Positions 25,150 through 33,152 of a stretch of 40,229 nt of DNA are shown here, one piece after another; positions within the stretch are counted from its first letter, which is position 1; every line of letters starts with the position of its first letter. Under the pieces are notes generated by a model. That model was not told the DNA's origin and ran no database searches. It saw only the letters and a list, made by a program, of their open reading frames with translations. Position numbers and translations under genes: made by a program. The DNA comes from Sideroxydans sp. Lineage in GTDB: Bacteria; Pseudomonadota; Gammaproteobacteria; Burkholderiales; Gallionellaceae. The stretch is taken from assembly GCA_011620315.1 (NCBI GenBank), contig WOZO01000157.1, forward strand, positions 1 through 40,229, read 5' to 3'.

Positions 25150-26031
25150 TTACAGCCCGCGCATGAACAGCGGCCGCAGCGGGCGGTGGCCGGCTATCGC
25201 TTCTTGCAGTTGTTGCAGCAGCTTGTCTTTGTCCCTGGGCAGGTTGCCCGCCAGTGCCAGTGCGTTGGAGGCGTGGTTGGAACGGAAGATGACGGGCTGC
25301 GGCGGGTTGAGGCCGCTGATGAGTCGTTGCTGTTCTTTCAATATCGCGAGGTCGTCCGGCATCTGGAACGGTTCGCCGAACTTGCGCCGGAATTCTTCGG
25401 CCACGCTGTCGTCCAGATACAGTTGCAACGTGGAGAGGTAGGTGACGGGCGCGCGGTTGAGCAGGTCTATGGTGCCGTCTATGTGCGCGTCGCTGTGCTG
25501 CGTGACGCCGAGGCCAAGGATGACGGTGGCGGAGACTTTCATGCCGCTGTCTTTCGCTTTGTGCAGCACTTCGGCCATGCGCTGTTGCGTCGCGCCCTTG
25601 GTGACCTTCTTCAGGATGAGGTCGGAACCGGATTCGATGCCGAAGTAGAGCAGGTTCAGTTTGTGCTCGCGCAACTGCACCAGCTCTGCGCTGCTCTTGC
25701 GTGCGAGGTTGCCGGGTGTGGCATAGCAGGAGACGCGCGTCAGGCGCGGCAATGCCGTAGCAAGTTCGCGCAGGATGGCGAGCAAGTGTTCCGTGGGCAG
25801 CGCCAGCGCATCGCCATCGGCGAGGAACACGCGCTGTGCATCGGGCCATTCAGCAGCGGCTTGGCGAATATCGGCGAAGACTTCATGCAATGGACGTTCG
25901 ACATAGTCCTTGCTGCGATACATGGCGCAGAAGCTGCACTGGTTGAAGCTGCATCCCAGCGTAGCCTGGATGATCAGGTTGTCACCCTCGGAGGGCGGAC
26001 GGAACAGCGGCATGTGGTAGTGCAGGCTCAT
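25150..26031 (-). CDS. Radical SAM protein
   Basis: A 293-residue radical SAM protein. The cluster motif is GCSFNQCSFCAMY: cysteines in CX4CX2C spacing, which I believe is normal for this subfamily (GCSxNxCxFCxMY) though not the standard CX3CX2C. ERVFLADGDALALP-like and YFGIESGSDLILKKVTKG segments follow the usual barrel order, and VSATVILGLG fits the SAM-binding strand. The reaction is unknown; related proteins are often annotated loosely as coproporphyrinogen oxidase-like or Elp3-like. Its start overlaps the stop of the upstream gene (ATGA 26028-26031), so the two are coupled. Confidence 0.88.
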   Translation of the reverse strand: MSLHYHMPLFRPPSEGDNLIIQATLGCSFNQCSFCAMYRSKDYVERPLHEVFADIRQAAAEWPDAQRVFLADGDALALPTEHLLAILRELATALPRLTRVSCYATPGNLARKSSAELVQLREHKLNLLYFGIESGSDLILKKVTKGATQQRMAEVLHKAKDSGMKVSATVILGLGVTQHSDAHIDGTIDLLNRAPVTYLSTLQLYLDDSVAEEFRRKFGEPFQMPDDLAILKEQQRLISGLNPPQPVIFRSNHASNALALAGNLPRDKDKLLQQLQEAIAGHRPLRPLFMRGL

Positions 26032-26420
26032 GCCGCATGCTCCGGAGGGTGTTCATCCAGCATGCGTTCGCACTCGACCATGATGGCCTGGCCGATCTCC
26101 GATTCGTAGCGTGTGTCCAGTGATTCCTGCATCTCGTGGCTGATGATGAGCCCAGTCTTGCGGCTGGTGGTGGTGACGATCTGTTTCGCCACCTGATCGC
26201 TCAGCGCGGAAAGGTGTTTGCGCAGTTTCAGCGGCAGGCTGCGTTTGGAGCGGGCGAGCCAGTCGGTGGCGAGCGTGGCACCCTGAGCTTCGGTCAGCCA
26301 TGCGCCATGTTCATAGTGGATGGCGAGGCGTTCGGATACGAGTGCGAAGATCAGGGCAATGTGGGTGCCGCGTTCGGTGGAGGGCAGGGTGGGCGCGTTC
26401 AATGGGGGCTTTCTTGTCAC
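26028..26420 (-). CDS. Unknown protein coupled to the radical SAM gene
   Basis: A 130-residue mainly helical protein without signal or membrane segment; HYEHGAWLTEAQGATLATDW and LPLKLRKHLSALSDQVAKQI are its most distinctive stretches. I recognise no family. The only plausible start is the GTG at 26420, with a weak ribosome site. The 4-base overlap with the radical SAM gene suggests a partner, substrate-binding or accessory role for that enzyme. Confidence 0.65.
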   Translation of the reverse strand: MTRKPPLNAPTLPSTERGTHIALIFALVSERLAIHYEHGAWLTEAQGATLATDWLARSKRSLPLKLRKHLSALSDQVAKQIVTTTSRKTGLIISHEMQESLDTRYESEIGQAIMVECERMLDEHPPEHAA

Positions 26421-26515
26421 AGCGGATTCATGCTTGGGGGGGTAAGCGCAATCTTACGCTAGCGCACCGGTTGCCGCAGCAGTGAGGTGCCGACATGGAT
26501 GCGACCGAGTGGCAC

Positions 26516-26591
26516 CCGCTACACAAAACTTTACCTTGTCCACACATCCGGGCAACGCCCCGCTCATAAAGTGACGCCCAGCCGCTACACA
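26516..26591 (+). promoter_or_regulatory. Pair of direct repeats upstream of the CpxP-like gene
   Basis: CCGCTACACA occurs at 26516-26525 and again at 26582-26591, 66 bases apart, the second ending 32 bases before the CpxP-like start codon. They could be operator half-sites for the response regulator encoded downstream; no functional evidence. No convincing promoter hexamers were identified. Confidence 0.25.
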
Positions 26592-26623
26592 TGGTGCGGT
26601 AACCCACGATCAAGGAGACAGAC

Positions 26624-27205
26624 ATGAGCGAGCAAACCACTACAGATAGCAACAGGGAAATCGGGGGGCGCTGCCACGGCAAGCACGACCATCGCTGCAA
26701 CGGTCGTCGCGGTCATTGTTTGGCGCGGGTGATCGGCGTGCTGGCGGTATTCGGCATCGGTTTCTTCTCGGCCAAGGTGATGGCCTGCGAACACGGCATG
26801 GGCCACGGCGGACCGCAGGCGTTTATGTCCGGCGGGCAGATGGATACTGAGCGCATGGGCAAGTTCGCGGACAAGCGTATCGAACGCATGCTGGACGATG
26901 TGAAAGCGAGCGATGCGCAGAAGGAGAAGGCTTCCGCAATCGTGAAGGCATCGCTGGAGAAAGGCGCACCGCTGGCCAAGCAGATGCGCGACAAGCATAT
27001 CCAGATGCGCAAGCTGATGTCGGCCGCCACGCTGGACAAGGCCGCCATCGAAGCGATGCGCGCGGAGCAGATAAAGTTGGCGGACGAGGCGAGCAGGCGC
27101 ATGACATCGACCATGCTGGCGGTGGCGGAGGTGCTGACACCCGAGCAGCGCGCGCAGTTGGCAGAGAAGATGGAGAAGCGCCGCGGCTGGATGCATCGCG
27201 AGTAA
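26624..27205 (+). CDS. CpxP/Spy-like periplasmic protein with His/Cys-rich N-terminus
   Basis: A 193-residue protein. Residues 1-33 are cytoplasmic-looking and rich in possible metal ligands (C17, H18, H21, H23, C25, H31, C32). A membrane segment follows at ~35-52, then CEHGMGHGG (C55, H57, H61) and a helical periplasmic domain ending LTPEQRAQLAEKMEKRR, the LTxxQ motif of the Spy/CpxP/CnrX fold. Such proteins are ATP-independent chaperones or metal-dependent negative regulators of envelope-stress kinases. The two-component genes downstream in the same direction support a Cpx-like feedback circuit, possibly metal-responsive. AAGGAGA precedes the ATG. Confidence 0.85.
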   Translation: MSEQTTTDSNREIGGRCHGKHDHRCNGRRGHCLARVIGVLAVFGIGFFSAKVMACEHGMGHGGPQAFMSGGQMDTERMGKFADKRIERMLDDVKASDAQKEKASAIVKASLEKGAPLAKQMRDKHIQMRKLMSAATLDKAAIEAMRAEQIKLADEASRRMTSTMLAVAEVLTPEQRAQLAEKMEKRRGWMHRE

Positions 27206-27320
27206 ATCGTACCCTCTTCCGGCCTTCGGCCACACTCTGATGGAACTACTAGCCATCGACTAGGCCCGCAAGCGGACAAGTCGCTGGTTATCCCGCCAGC
27301 GGGCGAGGGGTGTGCGTAGA

Positions 27321-27360
27321 ACCCCTCGCCCACTTGTGGGAGAGAGGCTGGGGAGAGGGC
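27321..27360. repeat. CCCTCGCCC/GGGGAGAGG-type palindrome
   Basis: ACCCCTCGCCCACTTGTGGG followed by AGAGAGGCTGGGGAGAGGGC forms an imperfect hairpin related to the element at 22783-22820. It is one of two repeats between the CpxP-like gene and the response regulator gene. Confidence 0.65.
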
Positions 27361-27399
27361 GGCGAGAAGATGCGCCGCGAGTAATGTAATTCCCTCGCA

Positions 27400-27427
27400 C
27401 GTCATACCGGCCTGCGCCGGTATGACG
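27400..27427. repeat. Palindromic repeat (ATACCGG variant)
   Basis: CGTCATACCGGC, loop CTGC, GCCGGTATGACG is a near-perfect hairpin, a variant of family 2, about 60 bases before the response regulator start. Confidence 0.8.
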
Positions 27428-27484
27428 GCGTTTTGAAGTCCGCATCGCTTGGTATGATGCGGGGCAGGTTTTTTGGGACGACAC

Positions 27485-28186
27485 ATGAACCATCACATCC
27501 TCATCATCGACGACGACGAACGCCTGTGCGGCATGTTGCAACAATACTTGGGCGATGCCGGTTATCGCGTGGATGCGCGCCATGCTATCGCACCCGGCCT
27601 GCAAGCCTTGAAGCAGACGGACTATGACGCGCTGGTGCTGGACCTGATGCTGCCGGACGGAGACGGGCTGGATGCCTGCCGCCAGTTGCGCGCGTTCTCC
27701 GACATTCCGGTGCTGATGCTGACCGCGCGCGGCGAGGCGATGGATCGCATCCTCGGCCTGGAGATGGGCGCGGATGATTACCTGCCCAAGCCGTTCGAGC
27801 CGCGCGAATTGCTGGCGCGCTTGAAAGCTATCCTGCGGCGCGGCAAGGCGGCCAACGGCGATGTGTTGCGCTTCGGCCGACTGGAGATCGACCGCGCCGC
27901 GCGCTTGGTGCGCGTGGACGGCAAGCCGTGCGAGATGACTTCTTATCAGTTCGATCTGTTGCAGGCGCTGGCCGACAGGCCGGGGCGGGTGATGAGCCGC
28001 GAGCAGTTGCTGGATGCGGTGAAGGGAGCGCCGCTGGAAGCCTTCGACCGTTCCATCGACGTGCATATCTCGCGCATCCGCGCCGCCATCGAGGACGACC
28101 CCAAGCATCCGCGCCGCATCATCACGCTGCGCGGCGCGGGTTATGTGTTCGCGCGCAGTCAGGATGGCGAGGAAGGCACACCATGA
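27485..28186 (+). CDS. OmpR-family response regulator (CpxR/RstA-like)
   Basis: A 233-residue response regulator. The receiver domain has acidic pocket IIDDDE (8-12), phospho-acceptor D53 (LVLDLMLPDGDG), T in MLTARGE and K in LPKPFEPREL. The C-terminal winged-helix domain (~130-225) shows FGRLEIDRAARLV, SREQLLDAVKG and IDVHISRIRAAIEDDPKHPR, typical of OmpR/PhoB DNA binding. An in-frame ATG lies 12 bases upstream, but the ATG at 27485, giving MNHHILIIDDD, is better. It is coupled to the kinase by ATGA overlap. It probably regulates the CpxP-like gene upstream. Confidence 0.95.
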   Translation: MNHHILIIDDDERLCGMLQQYLGDAGYRVDARHAIAPGLQALKQTDYDALVLDLMLPDGDGLDACRQLRAFSDIPVLMLTARGEAMDRILGLEMGADDYLPKPFEPRELLARLKAILRRGKAANGDVLRFGRLEIDRAARLVRVDGKPCEMTSYQFDLLQALADRPGRVMSREQLLDAVKGAPLEAFDRSIDVHISRIRAAIEDDPKHPRRIITLRGAGYVFARSQDGEEGTP

Positions 28187-29436
28187 GGAAGCTCTATTTC
28201 CGGATCTACATGGGCGTGGTCGCCAGCCTGGTGCTGCTGGCGGTGCTGGCGGCGACGTTCTGGCATTTTCAGGGCAAGAACTCGCCGCAGAACCAGATAT
28301 TCCAGACCGTGCGCGATGTGATCGTGATGGCGTTGCCGCCGGCGGATGCGCCGCCAGAATTGCAGCAGGAAGTGCTGGAGCGGCTGGCGCGCCCCGCCTT
28401 GCCGCGTCTGACTTTGTATTCCGCCAACTATCGTTTGCTGGCGCATACCGGTCGCCGTTTGCTGCCGCCGGAGCCGGGCGTGCAGGAGAATGAATGGTTG
28501 CACAGGCCGGGCCATCAATCGGCCTGGGTGATGCAGTTGCCGGACGGCCGCTGGCTGCTGGCGCAGCCGCCGCACGAACGCCCGCGTCCGCCGCTGCCCA
28601 TCTTCATGACGCTGTTGCTGATCGGTCTGGTGGTGGCGGTGGTGGCGTATCCGATGACGCGGCGCATGACCAAGCGGCTGGAAAGTTTGAAGCAGGCGGT
28701 GGAAGCGCTGGGCGATGGTGACTTCCGGACGCGCGTGGAGGCCAAGGGTTGCGACGAGGTGGCTTCGCTCGCCGCCAGTTTCAATCACGCGGCGGAACGC
28801 ATCGAGTCGCTGTTGCAGGCGCACAAGCAATTGCTGGCGAACGCCTCGCACGAACTGCGCTCGCCGCTGACGCGCATCCGCCTCGCGCTGGAGATGCAGG
28901 CCGAGCGCCCCGTGCCCGAGTTGCAAGCCGAGATGAAGCACAACATCGCCGAGCTGGATCAGCTGATCGAAGAGATCTTGCTGGCCAGCCGACTGGATGC
29001 CTCGCACGAGCCGCTGCACGCCGACGACATCGATCTGGCCGCGCTGCTGGCCGAGGAATGCGCGCGCAGCGGGGTGCAATGCGAAGCGCTGCCGCTGAAC
29101 ATCAAAGGCGACGAACGCCTGCTGCGCCGCCTGCTGCGCAACCTGCTGGAGAACGCGAAGCGGCACGGCGGCGACGCGGTGCAAGTCAGTCTGACGCGGG
29201 ACAAGGGACAGGCGCTGGTCAGCGTGTGCGACAACGGCAAGGGCATCGCGCCGGAAGAACGCGAGCGCATCTTCGAACCGTTCTATCGCCCGGCGGGCAG
29301 TCGCGAGAAGGAAGGCAGCTACGGTCTGGGATTGTCGCTGGTGCGGCAGATCGCCGAGCGTCACGGTGCCAGTGTGTGCTGTGTGCAGGGGGCGACGGGC
29401 GGGGCGTGTTTCGAGGTGAGACTGAAGCTGGACTGA
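28183..29436 (+). CDS. Sensor histidine kinase (CpxA/RstB-like)
   Basis: A 417-residue membrane histidine kinase. TM1 is ~8-28, a periplasmic sensor domain of ~110 residues follows, TM2 is ~140-157, then HAMP (~158-212), the dimerization helix with H223 in NASHELRSPLTRIR, and the ATPase domain with N-box RNLLENAKRHGG, G1 VCDNGKGIAP and G2 GSYGLGLSLV. The short sensor domain carries a few His/Arg/Pro-rich stretches (QPPHERPRPPLP) near TM2. Its start overlaps the regulator stop (28183-28186). Together with the upstream CpxP-like protein it forms a likely envelope-stress circuit. Confidence 0.95.
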   Translation: MRKLYFRIYMGVVASLVLLAVLAATFWHFQGKNSPQNQIFQTVRDVIVMALPPADAPPELQQEVLERLARPALPRLTLYSANYRLLAHTGRRLLPPEPGVQENEWLHRPGHQSAWVMQLPDGRWLLAQPPHERPRPPLPIFMTLLLIGLVVAVVAYPMTRRMTKRLESLKQAVEALGDGDFRTRVEAKGCDEVASLAASFNHAAERIESLLQAHKQLLANASHELRSPLTRIRLALEMQAERPVPELQAEMKHNIAELDQLIEEILLASRLDASHEPLHADDIDLAALLAEECARSGVQCEALPLNIKGDERLLRRLLRNLLENAKRHGGDAVQVSLTRDKGQALVSVCDNGKGIAPEERERIFEPFYRPAGSREKEGSYGLGLSLVRQIAERHGASVCCVQGATGGACFEVRLKLD

Positions 29437-29439
29437 GAT

Positions 29440-29769
29440 TCAGGCGGCGGTGAGTTTGAGTAACCAGTACATCAACGCGCCGCCGATGATGACGCCCGCA
29501 ATAAACAATTGGATGCCCATCGTGTCGCGCGGTGACGGCGTGCGCGGCGCGTCCGGCGGCTGCAGTGCTTCCCATTCTCGGATGATCTGTCTGGCCTGCC
29601 CGTAATCTTCTTCCGCCACCATCACGCGCACGAATCCCAGCGCTTGCAGTTCACCCATGCCGCCTTGCAGGTGCTCGCCTTCGATGCGTCCGCTGATGCG
29701 CTACTGTTCGAGCAGGTTGAAGACCATGTGGCCGTCCAGTCCGCTGGCGGTTTCGTAGACGACTTTCAT
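29440..29769 (-). pseudogene. DUF2007-type gene interrupted by an in-frame amber codon
   Basis: Reading from the ATG at 29769 gives MKVVYETASGLDGHMVFNLL and EQ, then TAG at 29701-29703 (codon 23), then in the same frame RISGRIEGEHLQGGMGELQA and onward to a C-terminal membrane segment (FIAGVIIGGALMYWLL), stop at 29440. The parts on both sides of the TAG together make one continuous DUF2007 domain (GRIEGEHLQGG is typical), so a single base change has broken the gene. A shorter protein of 72 residues could still start at the ATG at 29658, but would lack the first half of the domain. A sequencing error is the other explanation. Confidence 0.8.
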
Positions 29770-29777
29770 CTTCCTTT

Positions 29778-29919
29778 GTTGCACCACAGAGACACAGGGA
29801 ACACCAAGGAAGAAAAACCGGATTCCCCGCTTTGCATATGCACCGCTCTGGTGAACCACGCATTTGTCCCAGTTTGTGGATGAGCTGTTTTTCTCTGTGC
29901 CTCTGTGTCTATGTGGTGA
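29778..29919. repeat. Inverted ACCACAGAGACACAG-type repeat pair
   Basis: GTTGCACCACAGAGACACAGGG (29778-29799) and TTTCTCTGTGCCTCTGTGTC through TATGTGGTG (to 29919) are inverted relatives ~90 bases apart. The unit fills the gap between the broken DUF2007 gene and the small coiled-coil protein gene. This motif is a common dispersed repeat in several proteobacteria; nothing is coded inside. Confidence 0.65.
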
Positions 29920-29949
29920 GTATTTCGGTTCATTCCCATATCACCTTGT

Positions 29950-30264
29950 TCAGTTGGTCAGCACTAAAGTCAACGCGGAGAGTGAAATGATGAACGAGGC
30001 GATGCCGAGCAGCATGGCGTGTCGATAGCCTTTCTCGGCGAGCTGTGTGCCTTTCTCCAGCGCTTCGATGGCGAGCTGCATCTGCTCGGCGAGGTCTTTG
30101 ATGTGCGCGTCGTTGGCCGATGCTGCGCTCTGCAGTTCGGTGATCTGTTGCTGCAAGGTGGCGGTATCGCCGCTCTTGCGCGTGAACACCGGGGCGGCGG
30201 CGGAGATGATGGTGCCGATATGCGGCAGTACGGATTTGATAACGGGTATGAGCCAGACGGCCAT
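29950..30264 (-). CDS. Unknown small membrane protein with coiled coil
   Basis: A 104-residue protein. An N-terminal hydrophobic stretch (AVWLIPVIKSVLPHIGTIIS) is followed by a Gln/Glu/Ala-rich coiled coil (~35-75) and a C-terminal membrane segment (~85-103). AGGAG lies about 7 bases before the ATG. I recognise no family. It follows the membrane-bound diguanylate cyclase gene by 47 bases in the same direction and may be cotranscribed. Confidence 0.65.
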   Translation of the reverse strand: MAVWLIPVIKSVLPHIGTIISAAAPVFTRKSGDTATLQQQITELQSAASANDAHIKDLAEQMQLAIEALEKGTQLAEKGYRHAMLLGIASFIISLSALTLVLTN

Positions 30265-30311
30265 GTGAGACTCCTGAAGAGGTGTGGGTGGAACGCTACC
30301 GTTGTCGAGTG

Positions 30312-31619
30312 CTAGGCGGCAGTGGCCGGTGCGAGTCCGGATTGCATAGCGCTGCCCGAGGCGGAGACAAAGCGGTCGCGTCCTGCGTGTTTGGCTTGAT
30401 AAAGCATCTGGTCGGCGGCTTCCCTGAGTATCGCGTCGTTGTCTGGCTCGTCCGGGACCATGCAGGCGATGCCTATGCTCACCGTGACGTGGCCGGTCAC
30501 GGTCGAACCGCTATGCGGGATATGCAATAGCGCCAGATCGTGGATGATGGAAGCGGCGATCTTTTCCGCGTCGTGCCGGCCTGTCTCGGGCAGGATCAGG
30601 GCGAACTCCTCGCCGCCGAAACGCGCCGCCATGTCGCTGGACCGCAGCGCATGGTTGTGCAGCAATTTGGCGATCCTGCCCAGACACTGGTCGCCCGCTT
30701 CGTGGCCGTAGGTGTCGTTGTACTGCTTGAAGCAATCCAGATCGATATACAGCAGCGAGAACTTGGTCTGGCTGCGGAAGTGGCGGTTCCATTCGCTGCG
30801 CAGGCGGTTGAACATCGAGCGGCGGTTGAACAGTCCGGTCAGTTCGTCGGTGTCTGCCAGCGAGCCGAGTCGCAGGTTGGAGGTGGAGAGTTCGTCCACG
30901 AGGCGCTTGTTCTCGAAATGCGTTTCCAGCAGACGTGCGACGCTGCGATGGTATCTCAATGCGGAAAAGTACATCACCGCGATATAGATGGCGACCAGCG
31001 CGGTGAGTGTGCGAAATCCTTCCGCATGCTGTTGCAGCAGGGTGTATGCGAGGAAACCGGCCGGGGGAATGTAGAACGATAGATAGGCGACGAAATAAGG
31101 GCTGTGCGTGCTGTACGAAGCGGAAATGATGCCGGTGTAGATGGCGAACAGGATGAGCTGGTAGGACGCGGGCCATGTGGCAGCGTAGAACAGGCACAGG
31201 CAGGCCCAGATCAGGCCCGCGATGAACGTGCCGGCCACGTAAAGCTTGGCCCATTTTTGCATCGCTCTGGCACTGGAGGGGCGTCGGCGCGCGAACTGCG
31301 CATTGAGTCCGAGGCGCAGCGCGGAAACGACGATATGCGCGGATAACCACAGCAACAGCATGCCGTGATCGCACAGGTCCCAGAACATGATGACCGCGAG
31401 GATGCCGGTGAGGATGCCCAGCAACTGGATGGTGTTGCCTTGTTCGTAGAGCATGCGTATCTGCGCGGCGCGCACTTGCATGTTCGGCTTGGCTGGAAAA
31501 AGACTGATCATCATGCGGTTATTGATCCGGTGTTTTGCGTTGTAATAGACGCCGGGAAGGGATAGCCTTTTCATCATACGGCTGGCTTCTGTCATGCGGA
31601 TATTACAGGAAGCAGCCAT
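30312..31619 (-). CDS. Membrane-bound diguanylate cyclase (GGDEF)
   Basis: Up to 435 residues: six or so hydrophobic segments between ~65 and ~220 (a MASE-like sensor region), a short helical linker, and a GGDEF domain from ~257 with DTDELTGLFNRR, DLDCFKQYNDTYGHE and GGEEF (335-339). The inhibitory site RSSD (326-329) stands exactly five residues before it, so product feedback should work, unlike in the cyclase at 10389. It makes cyclic di-GMP in response to an unknown membrane or redox signal. The start is uncertain: ATGs at 31619, 31595, 31577 and 31514 are all in frame and none has a good ribosome site; the membrane region begins after all of them. It is divergent from yjbQ. Confidence 0.9.
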   Translation of the reverse strand: MAASCNIRMTEASRMMKRLSLPGVYYNAKHRINNRMMISLFPAKPNMQVRAAQIRMLYEQGNTIQLLGILTGILAVIMFWDLCDHGMLLLWLSAHIVVSALRLGLNAQFARRRPSSARAMQKWAKLYVAGTFIAGLIWACLCLFYAATWPASYQLILFAIYTGIISASYSTHSPYFVAYLSFYIPPAGFLAYTLLQQHAEGFRTLTALVAIYIAVMYFSALRYHRSVARLLETHFENKRLVDELSTSNLRLGSLADTDELTGLFNRRSMFNRLRSEWNRHFRSQTKFSLLYIDLDCFKQYNDTYGHEAGDQCLGRIAKLLHNHALRSSDMAARFGGEEFALILPETGRHDAEKIAASIIHDLALLHIPHSGSTVTGHVTVSIGIACMVPDEPDNDAILREAADQMLYQAKHAGRDRFVSASGSAMQSGLAPATAA

Positions 31620-31645
31620 CCGATTGTTATTTTAGGTTTATTACC

Positions 31646-32065
31646 ATGTGGTTACAGAAAGAGATACGACTGCGATCACGCCCGCGCGGTTTCCATCTGG
31701 TGACCGATGAGCTGCTGCGTGCGCTGCCGGAACTGCGCGAATTCAGGGTGGGCATGATAAATGTTTTCATCCGCCACACTTCGGCTTCGCTGACGCTGAA
31801 CGAGAATGCCGACCCGAGCGTGCGGGGGGATTTCGAGAACTGGTTCAACCGTTCCGTGCAGGAAGACGAATCCTGCTATCAGCATCGGGACGAAGGTGCG
31901 GACGATATGCCAGCGCATATAAAATCCAGTCTGCTGGGGGCGAGCCTGAACATCCCGGTGGCGAACGGACGCCCGGCATTGGGCACCTGGCAGGGCATCT
32001 GGCTGTGCGAGCATCGCAACCACGGCGGCAGTCGCAGCATCGTGGTGACGGTGCAGGGGGAATGA
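31646..32065 (+). CDS. yjbQ: YjbQ (UPF0047) family protein
   Basis: A 139-residue single-domain protein of the YjbQ/UPF0047 family: [53 protein letters not shown] and [13 protein letters not shown] are all characteristic, with conserved His and Asp residues in a metal-binding site. E. coli YjbQ has weak thiamin phosphate synthase activity; the true role is not settled. The ATG at 31646 gives the standard length. It begins a tight four-gene operon with acylphosphatase (1 base away), SDR and thioredoxin-HEAT genes. Confidence 0.95.
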   Translation: MWLQKEIRLRSRPRGFHLVTDELLRALPELREFRVGMINVFIRHTSASLTLNENADPSVRGDFENWFNRSVQEDESCYQHRDEGADDMPAHIKSSLLGASLNIPVANGRPALGTWQGIWLCEHRNHGGSRSIVVTVQGE

Positions 32066-32066
32066 G

Positions 32067-32345
32067 ATGAGCGGTGAAATAAAGACATTGCATCTGGTGA
32101 TGCATGGCCGTGTGCAGGGCGTGTGGTATCGCGATGCGATGCGGCGCGAAGCGGAGAAGCTGGGTGTGCACGGCTGGTGCCGCAATCGCGCTGACGGCAC
32201 GGTGGAAGCGGTGCTGCAGGGCGATAGTGCTGCCGTGGATGCGCTACTGGCATGGGCGCGGCGCGGGCCGGAGCTGGCGCAGGTGTCGCGTGTGGATGTC
32301 GAGCCGGGCAGCGGCAGCTTTGCGGATTTTGAAATACGGGGGTGA
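32067..32345 (+). CDS. acyP: Acylphosphatase
   Basis: A 92-residue acylphosphatase, which hydrolyses carboxyl-phosphate bonds such as that of acetyl phosphate or 1,3-bisphosphoglycerate. The signature is [20 protein letters not shown], with catalytic R22 and N40 ([17 protein letters not shown]). GVWYR replaces the commoner GVFFR, a conservative change. It is packed between yjbQ and an SDR gene, within 1-3 bases of each. Confidence 0.94.
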   Translation: MSGEIKTLHLVMHGRVQGVWYRDAMRREAEKLGVHGWCRNRADGTVEAVLQGDSAAVDALLAWARRGPELAQVSRVDVEPGSGSFADFEIRG

Positions 32346-32348
32346 TGC

Positions 32349-33152
32349 ATGAGCACGATATTGGTCACCGGTGCGACGGACGGCATCGGTCTGGAAGCCG
32401 CCAAGGAACTGGCGCGGCTCGGGCACGAGGTGGTGCTGCATAGCCGTGATGCGGAGAAGGCGCTGCAAGCCGCGGACAAGGTCAGGCAGTCGGTGCCGGG
32501 GGCGAGGTTGCAGACCACGTGTGCCGATCTGTCCGATCTCGGCCGGGTGGTGCAGATGGCGCATGAACTGAATGCGCGACTGCACGGCCTGGATGTGCTG
32601 TTGCACAACGCCGGGGTGTACATGCCGGCACGGCAGCTGTCGGCGAACGGTTTCGAAATGACGCTGGCGGTGAATTATTGCGCGCCCTTCGTGCTGACGC
32701 GCTGGCTGCTGCCGTTGCTCAAACAGTCCGCCGATCCGCGCGTGGTGACGGTGAGTTCGGTGGTGCACCGGAGCGGCCGCATCGCGTTCGACAACATGAA
32801 CGGCGAGCGCGAGTTTGATGCCTATCACGCCTACGCCAATTCCAAACTGGCCGACACCCTGTTCGCCAACGCGCTGGCGCACCGCGAAGCCTGGTTGTGT
32901 TCGAACAGTCTGCATCCGGGCGTGATCGACACCAAGTTGCTGCACGCCGGTTACAATATGAAAGGCGATACGCTGCAGCATGGTGCGCGCACGTCAATCT
33001 ATCTGGCGACATCGCGCGAAGTGAAGGGCGTGACGGGATGCTATTTCGACGATTGCAAAGTGGCGCAGTGTTCCGCGCTCGCTTTGGATCATGAGTTGGA
33101 CGATGCGCTGTGGCGCTGGACGGAACACACCTTGCGCGACTGGCTGCCATGA
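32349..33152 (+). CDS. Short-chain dehydrogenase/reductase
   Basis: A 267-residue classical SDR, retinol-dehydrogenase-like in layout. Cofactor motif TGATDGIG is at 7-14, then HNAG (86-89), catalytic S137 (VTVSSVVHRSG) and the pair Y162/K166 (YANSK), with HPGVIDT after it. It should oxidise or reduce an alcohol/carbonyl with NAD(P); the substrate cannot be inferred. It is third in the yjbQ operon and overlaps the next gene (ATGA, 33149-33152). Confidence 0.93.
   Translation: MSTILVTGATDGIGLEAAKELARLGHEVVLHSRDAEKALQAADKVRQSVPGARLQTTCADLSDLGRVVQMAHELNARLHGLDVLLHNAGVYMPARQLSANGFEMTLAVNYCAPFVLTRWLLPLLKQSADPRVVTVSSVVHRSGRIAFDNMNGEREFDAYHAYANSKLADTLFANALAHREAWLCSNSLHPGVIDTKLLHAGYNMKGDTLQHGARTSIYLATSREVKGVTGCYFDDCKVAQCSALALDHELDDALWRWTEHTLRDWLP

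Noticed and set aside
25150-26031. Radical SAM motif with CX4CX2C spacing as a defective cluster
   Set aside because: The motif GCSxNxCxFCxMY is what I recall for this subfamily, so the spacing looks normal rather than degraded.
29701-29703. TAG as a pyrrolysine or other recoded codon
   Set aside because: Nothing else in the window suggests recoding. A point mutation or sequencing error is simpler.
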